Shown: positions 63,868 to 64,000 of the stretch, piece by piece
How positions within the stretch are numbered: position 1 is the first letter of the stretch
Layout: each line of letters begins with the position of its first letter
NCBI GenBank assembly: GCA_014607495.2
Contig: CP053157.1
Coordinates: 3,100,001 to 3,164,000, forward strand
Source: Carposina sasakii
Lineage: Eukaryota > Arthropoda > Insecta > Lepidoptera > Carposinidae
DNA length: 64,000 nucleotides
Direction: 5' to 3'
The notes under the pieces: generated by a model
Database searches by the model: none
What the model saw: the letters and a program-made list of their open reading frames with translations, nothing else
Told to the model about the DNA's origin: nothing
Translations under genes and position numbers: made by a program

Positions 63868-64000
63868 GACACACTTCACAACACATAAACTTAGTCCCAC
63901 ATTATGATCCCTAAGGTTTTGTGTCGTGGGTACTAAGCAACGGTATATAAATACATATATAAGTTCAGAAACACCGATGACTCGGAAACAAACTTCAATA
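63868..64000 (-). mobile_element. tRNA-derived SINE, copy 4, cut by the window edge
   Basis: The tail half of the family body is visible (CACACTTCACAACACATAAA... GACTCGGAAACAAAC); the tRNA head would lie beyond 64000. Confidence 0.75.

Overview
The window looks like nuclear DNA of a moth or butterfly. The reasons are AT-rich DNA with short, GT-AG-spliced insect genes, Helitron-like elements of the lepidopteran Lep1 type (TC start, CTAG end, 3' hairpin), a tRNA-headed SINE family, many copies of a few 100-400 bp dispersed repeats with (ATGT)n or (GAT)n tails, and frequent GTAGGTA-type words. No species is assigned.

Positions 1-47,600 are gene-poor and built mostly of mobile-element debris: hAT-type, palindromic and TIR-bounded MITEs, Helitron-like copies, LINE pieces and three main dispersed-repeat families. 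The most notable elements lie at 19.8-23.4 kb (a 3.6 kb transposon with ~350 bp inverted ends and a frameshifted RAG1-like/Transib-type transposase), 23.8-27.3 kb (a 3.5 kb TIR-bounded element with a decayed two-exon gene and a LINE fragment inside), and 30.1-30.4 kb (a retroelement terminal repeat with what reads as an intact hammerhead ribozyme core on the minus strand). A possible minus-strand first exon and promoter lies at 34.1-34.4 kb.

Positions 47,600-64,000 hold four credible host genes. They are a small secreted Gln/Asn/Pro-rich protein (two exons, +, 47,655-48,880); the Polycomb RING ubiquitin ligase Sce/RING1 (four coding exons, +, 49,982-52,010); ribosomal protein L22 (two coding exons plus a likely non-coding first exon, +, 53,911-54,602); and the C-terminal half of mitochondrial aconitase (seven exons, -, 57,439-62,254, continuing past the right edge). 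All exon joins were checked by hand for splice signals and phase. The genes are unrelated housekeeping, chromatin and secreted functions and form no operon or pathway.

Several insertions are nested, giving a relative age order: a solo LTR inside a Helitron-like copy, a LINE tail inside another Helitron-like copy, and a LINE 3' end inside a palindromic MITE. No CRISPR array, rRNA or bacterial-type gene was seen.
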